From Moorella sp. E308F (GTDB lineage: Bacteria > Bacillota > DSM-521 > Neomoorellales > Neomoorellaceae): a stretch of 64,000 nucleotides of DNA. The notes under the pieces were generated by a model that was not told the DNA's origin, searched no databases, and was given only the letters and a program-made list of their open reading frames with translations. How positions within the stretch are numbered: position 1 is the first letter of the stretch; each line of letters starts with the position of its first letter. The stretch is taken from the NCBI RefSeq assembly GCF_006538365.1, contig NZ_BJKN01000001.1, positions 365,698 to 429,697 on the forward strand, read 5' to 3'. This document shows positions 61,408 to 64,000 of this stretch, piece after piece. Position numbers and translations under genes: made by a program.

Positions 61408-62670
61408 TTAGGGTTCGCTGGCGGCAGAACACTGCTTGCCGGCTAGCCATACTTCCATCAGCTGGTGCATAACGGCAGCCGCGCTGGCGGCAAAGACCGG
61501 GTCGTTAATATTGGCGTCCAATTTCATTAACTTTACCCGGGGCTCCAGGTTGGCCTCCAGGGCCGCCACCAGGGCGGCATCGGCTTCCGGGTCGTGGAGG
61601 GGGCCGCCGGCGCGGCCGTTTTCCGACCAGCCTTTAAGCGGGACCATGACGGCCACCGGCCCGCGAGCGGCATTTAACCTGGCGGCCAGCACTTCACCCA
61701 CCCTGGTTAATTCTTCTTTAGTAGCCCGGACGTTGGTGTTATAAGGGTTATGGTAGTGAGTCGGGCGGCCCCGGTAGGCCGGCGGTATGCTCTCCGCCGG
61801 GCCAAAGCAGAAATAATCCAGCCCTCCCAGGGAAATCACCATGGGTATGCCCTTTTGGCCCGCCGCCTGCAGGCGCGGCCGCATAGGAGTATAGATATCT
61901 CCGGCCTCACCAAAGACCTCGGCGAGCAGTTCATGGGTGGTAAGATCAAGGACTCCTTGAATCACCCCGGCCTCGATTAATTCTTCCATGGCTGAACCGC
62001 AGGCCCCGGACGCATGGAAGGCTATTACCTCATAACCTAACTCTACCAGTCTCTCCCGGGCGGCTGTGACTACCGCATTGGTATTGCCAAAGGCGGTAGT
62101 AGCAATTACCGGCCGATCACTGGCCTTCAGGGGCTCGCCGTGAGCTGCCATGCCCATGACCGCCCCGGCAGCATTGCTGAGTATGGTACGGCTAACGGTA
62201 TTGGGCCCTCCCAGAAGATCGGCTACCGAGAACATCATGATGATGTCCTTGTACTCAATGTAGGGGCGGATGTTACCGGAAGCCACCGTGGAGACAATCA
62301 CCTTGGGCAGCCCGATGGGCAAGGCCCGCATGGCGATGGCTGCTATGGCCGTGCCCTGGTTGCCGCCGATACCCAGAACGCCGGCCAGTTCGCCCCGACC
62401 ATAGAGGTCGGTTAACACCCGGGCTGCTCCCAGCCCCATGGTCTGCATCATGGCATCGCGGCGTAAAGATGGCAGGTCCTTAAATTCTACCCCGCCCAGG
62501 CGGCAGATTTCTTCCCGCGGGTAAGTGGCCTTAAACCCGTGGGGGAGGTAGGTGCTCACATCCAGAACCGGAGCCTGCCAGCCCCGGGAAGTGATGAACT
62601 CCTGCAAAAAACGAGTTTCAGCTTCTTTGGTATCGACAGTGGCAACAATGGCTATAGCCTTGCGAGGCAC
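61408..62670 (-). CDS. Tm-1-like ATP-binding protein (UPF0261)
   Basis: A 420-residue two-domain protein. N-terminal part: AIVATVDTKEAETRFLQEFI and VLGIGGNQGTAIAAIAMRAL; C-terminal part: GIPMVISLGGLDYFCFGPAE, HYHNPYNTNVRATKEEL and VMVPLKGWSENGRAGG. The plant relative Tm-1 blocks a viral replicase; bacterial copies are found in sugar or acid catabolic clusters with uncertain chemistry. It lies 22 bases after the epimerase gene, so same operon. Confidence 0.92.
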   Translation of the reverse strand: MPRKAIAIVATVDTKEAETRFLQEFITSRGWQAPVLDVSTYLPHGFKATYPREEICRLGGVEFKDLPSLRRDAMMQTMGLGAARVLTDLYGRGELAGVLGIGGNQGTAIAAIAMRALPIGLPKVIVSTVASGNIRPYIEYKDIIMMFSVADLLGGPNTVSRTILSNAAGAVMGMAAHGEPLKASDRPVIATTAFGNTNAVVTAARERLVELGYEVIAFHASGACGSAMEELIEAGVIQGVLDLTTHELLAEVFGEAGDIYTPMRPRLQAAGQKGIPMVISLGGLDYFCFGPAESIPPAYRGRPTHYHNPYNTNVRATKEELTRVGEVLAARLNAARGPVAVMVPLKGWSENGRAGGPLHDPEADAALVAALEANLEPRVKLMKLDANINDPVFAASAAAVMHQLMEVWLAGKQCSAASEP

Positions 62671-62691
62671 ACTTTTCTCCTCCTGGTTGCT

Positions 62692-63609
62692 TTAAGCCAG
62701 GGCCCAGGCTTCTTTAATGACCCTCTTGGCATTGGCCAAAATTAATTCCGATGTCTCGCCGGGAAGCAGGGGGCGCACTTCGGCACTCAAGACGGGCCTC
62801 TTTTCCGGTCCGATAAGGCCCATGTCGACCAGCAGGCGGAAATAAGCGCTGACATCTTTGGTATCGATCTCCCCGTCTTCCACACCAAAACGAGGCTGCA
62901 GGTCACCGTACAGGGGATGACGCCGGTCCTTCATAACGCAGTTGCCGATATGAAAAGCCATTAAATAATCTTTTACCAGGGGCAGGGCTTCCTCGGGCTT
63001 TTCCCTAAGCAAGGGGAAGTGGGAGAGGTCCGCCAGGAGCCCGAATTTAGGATAGCTGGGACGTAGTTCCCTAGCAATATCAAGAGCATCCTTGAAATGG
63101 CCAATCAAGGATTCTTTGTCAATGTCCCGATCAAAGATCTTTAAGGTAATGGCCGGGTCGCCCATCTCCCTGGCATATTCACAAATCTGGGCCAGGGAGT
63201 CAACAAGGAGCTTTTTAGCCTCTTCCCGCCGTTCCGGGCCGGGGTCTTTACCGGCCGGGATACGCACAGCAACAGCCCCCAAGTCGGAGGCTTCTTTAAG
63301 GCAATTGAAAACCTGCTTTACGGCCCGCTTCCTTTCCCCGGGATCGAAGGAGTTAAGATTTAATTTTTGGGAAAAGATGGCCGGCTGGCAGGCATAACAA
63401 ACCTCCATGTGGGCGATCTTTAATAAATGCGCTGCCTCGGTGCGCTGTTTAATGTCCTTGATCCAGCCTACTTCCACCGCAGTAAAGAAGTCGTCTTCAG
63501 CAATGCGGCGCAGGGTTTCTACCACCGGTCCGGTACCGTGTACTACCTCGGGAAAGGCTTTAAAGTGGACGATACCCACCTTCATGAATTCATAAATGGA
63601 AGCCCTCAT
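62692..63609 (-). CDS. Sugar phosphate isomerase/epimerase-like TIM barrel
   Basis: A 305-residue xylose isomerase-like TIM barrel (AP endonuclease family 2 fold). Metal-binding residues are suggested by AVEVGWIKD (Glu), FGLLADLSHFPLL (Asp and His) and FHIGNCVMKDRRHP (His), with VLSAEVRPL (Glu) at the end. Candidate functions are hydroxypyruvate/oxo-acid isomerase or sugar epimerase. The start is an ATG behind AGGGGAGG; an internal ATG at residue 9 is possible. It is upstream of the Tm-1-like gene. Confidence 0.88.
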   Translation of the reverse strand: MRASIYEFMKVGIVHFKAFPEVVHGTGPVVETLRRIAEDDFFTAVEVGWIKDIKQRTEAAHLLKIAHMEVCYACQPAIFSQKLNLNSFDPGERKRAVKQVFNCLKEASDLGAVAVRIPAGKDPGPERREEAKKLLVDSLAQICEYAREMGDPAITLKIFDRDIDKESLIGHFKDALDIARELRPSYPKFGLLADLSHFPLLREKPEEALPLVKDYLMAFHIGNCVMKDRRHPLYGDLQPRFGVEDGEIDTKDVSAYFRLLVDMGLIGPEKRPVLSAEVRPLLPGETSELILANAKRVIKEAWALA

Positions 63610-63690
63610 ACTTAACCTCCCCTTAATTTACGCCATTTTCCCCACTCGCCGGAAGTGTAGATTAATTCTGGCTAACTCCTGAAAAAAAAT

Positions 63691-64000
63691 TTATCCTAAC
63701 TGGGATAACAAAAAGGCAACTTTAGCATTATCTTCTAAAACATCTGCCAGGTAAAAAGCATGATGAATATCTTTACCCACTGTAACAAAACCATGGCGCT
63801 TGAGGACGGCAGCTTTGAGGGTTGGATCCTCAAAGGCTTTAATAACCATTTCCGCAAGTTCCACTGACCCCGGCGCGGCATATTCGACAGTGCCTACTTT
63901 GTTAAGACCCGCTTCCGCGGCGGCTGTAACCACCGGTAGCTCGCCCCTGGCCGTCGCATAAGCCGTAGCAAAAGCCGAATGGCCGTGAACGACGGCCTGT
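63691..64000 (-). CDS. Class II aldolase/adducin-family protein, C-terminal part
   Basis: About 102 residues visible; the N-terminus lies beyond the right edge. The zinc-binding histidines are in AVVHGHSAFATAYATA, and the C-terminal VLKRHGFVTVGKDIHHAFYL holds the third zinc histidine and a catalytic-type region. Family members cleave fuculose-, rhamnulose- or ribulose-phosphates, or decarboxylate four-carbon acid phosphates (OtnC-like). Neighbouring epimerase and dehydrogenase fit such a path. The downstream gap to the epimerase is about 80 bases. Confidence 0.88.
   Translation of the reverse strand, partial: QAVVHGHSAFATAYATARGELPVVTAAAEAGLNKVGTVEYAAPGSVELAEMVIKAFEDPTLKAAVLKRHGFVTVGKDIHHAFYLADVLEDNAKVAFLLSQLG

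Overview
The window looks like the chromosome of a GC-rich Firmicute of the Moorella type: a thermophilic, anaerobic acetogen or close relative. I infer this from the gene content (class V fructose bisphosphatase/aldolase, citramalate-route isoleucine synthesis, lactate permease, cdaA-cdaR-glmM-glmS with a glmS ribozyme, Gram-positive ribosome binding sites) and not from any rRNA. No tRNA, rRNA or CRISPR array was seen. Most genes lie on the minus strand.

Layout. 1-598: 5' part of a class C group II intron, sitting directly behind the terminator of an arsenite efflux gene. 0.6-9.3 kb: metal and metalloid resistance. It holds acr3-arsR, a PadR regulator with a perfect palindromic operator and a two-gene split permease, a thioredoxin-like protein with an ArsP-type permease, cadA-cadC, and a third ArsR-family regulator. 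Three metal-sensor promoters are near-consensus with 17-bp spacers. 9.4-14.1 kb: YkoF-like protein, DUF401 transporter, DUF6485 protein, flavin reductase, and two pseudouridine synthases. 14.2-25.3 kb: a tightly packed four-gene operon encoding a DUF499-type P-loop ATPase, an unrecognised 203-residue protein, a DUF1156 (COG1743) adenine methylase, and a fused PLD-SNF2 helicase. I read it as a multi-gene anti-phage system built from BREX/DISARM-like parts but with no PglZ. 25.6-29.3 kb: small genes and toxin-antitoxin pairs (Phd/VapC, MntA/HepT), a Uma2 protein and an IS3 orfA relic, which extend the defence island.

29.4-36.6 kb: cell wall and c-di-AMP genes (cdaA-cdaR-glmM-ribozyme-glmS) and two DUF881 proteins. 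36.6-49.7 kb: a ten-gene branched-chain amino acid operon, ilvE-ilvD-ilvB-ilvN-ilvB-leuA-leuC-leuD-leuB-cimA, driven by a consensus promoter upstream of ilvE. The second ilvB has Leu where the substrate-specificity Trp is expected. 49.8-51.6 kb: a group II intron 5' relic behind the terminator of lactate permease. 52-56.8 kb: FmdB zinc ribbon, HD-GYP protein, a 38-residue membrane peptide, an Orn/Lys/Arg decarboxylase, and fructose bisphosphatase/aldolase. 57-64 kb: TctA/B/C transporter with an alcohol dehydrogenase, Tm-1-like protein, sugar epimerase and class II aldolase, together probably one organic-acid or sugar-acid uptake and breakdown cluster that continues past the right edge.
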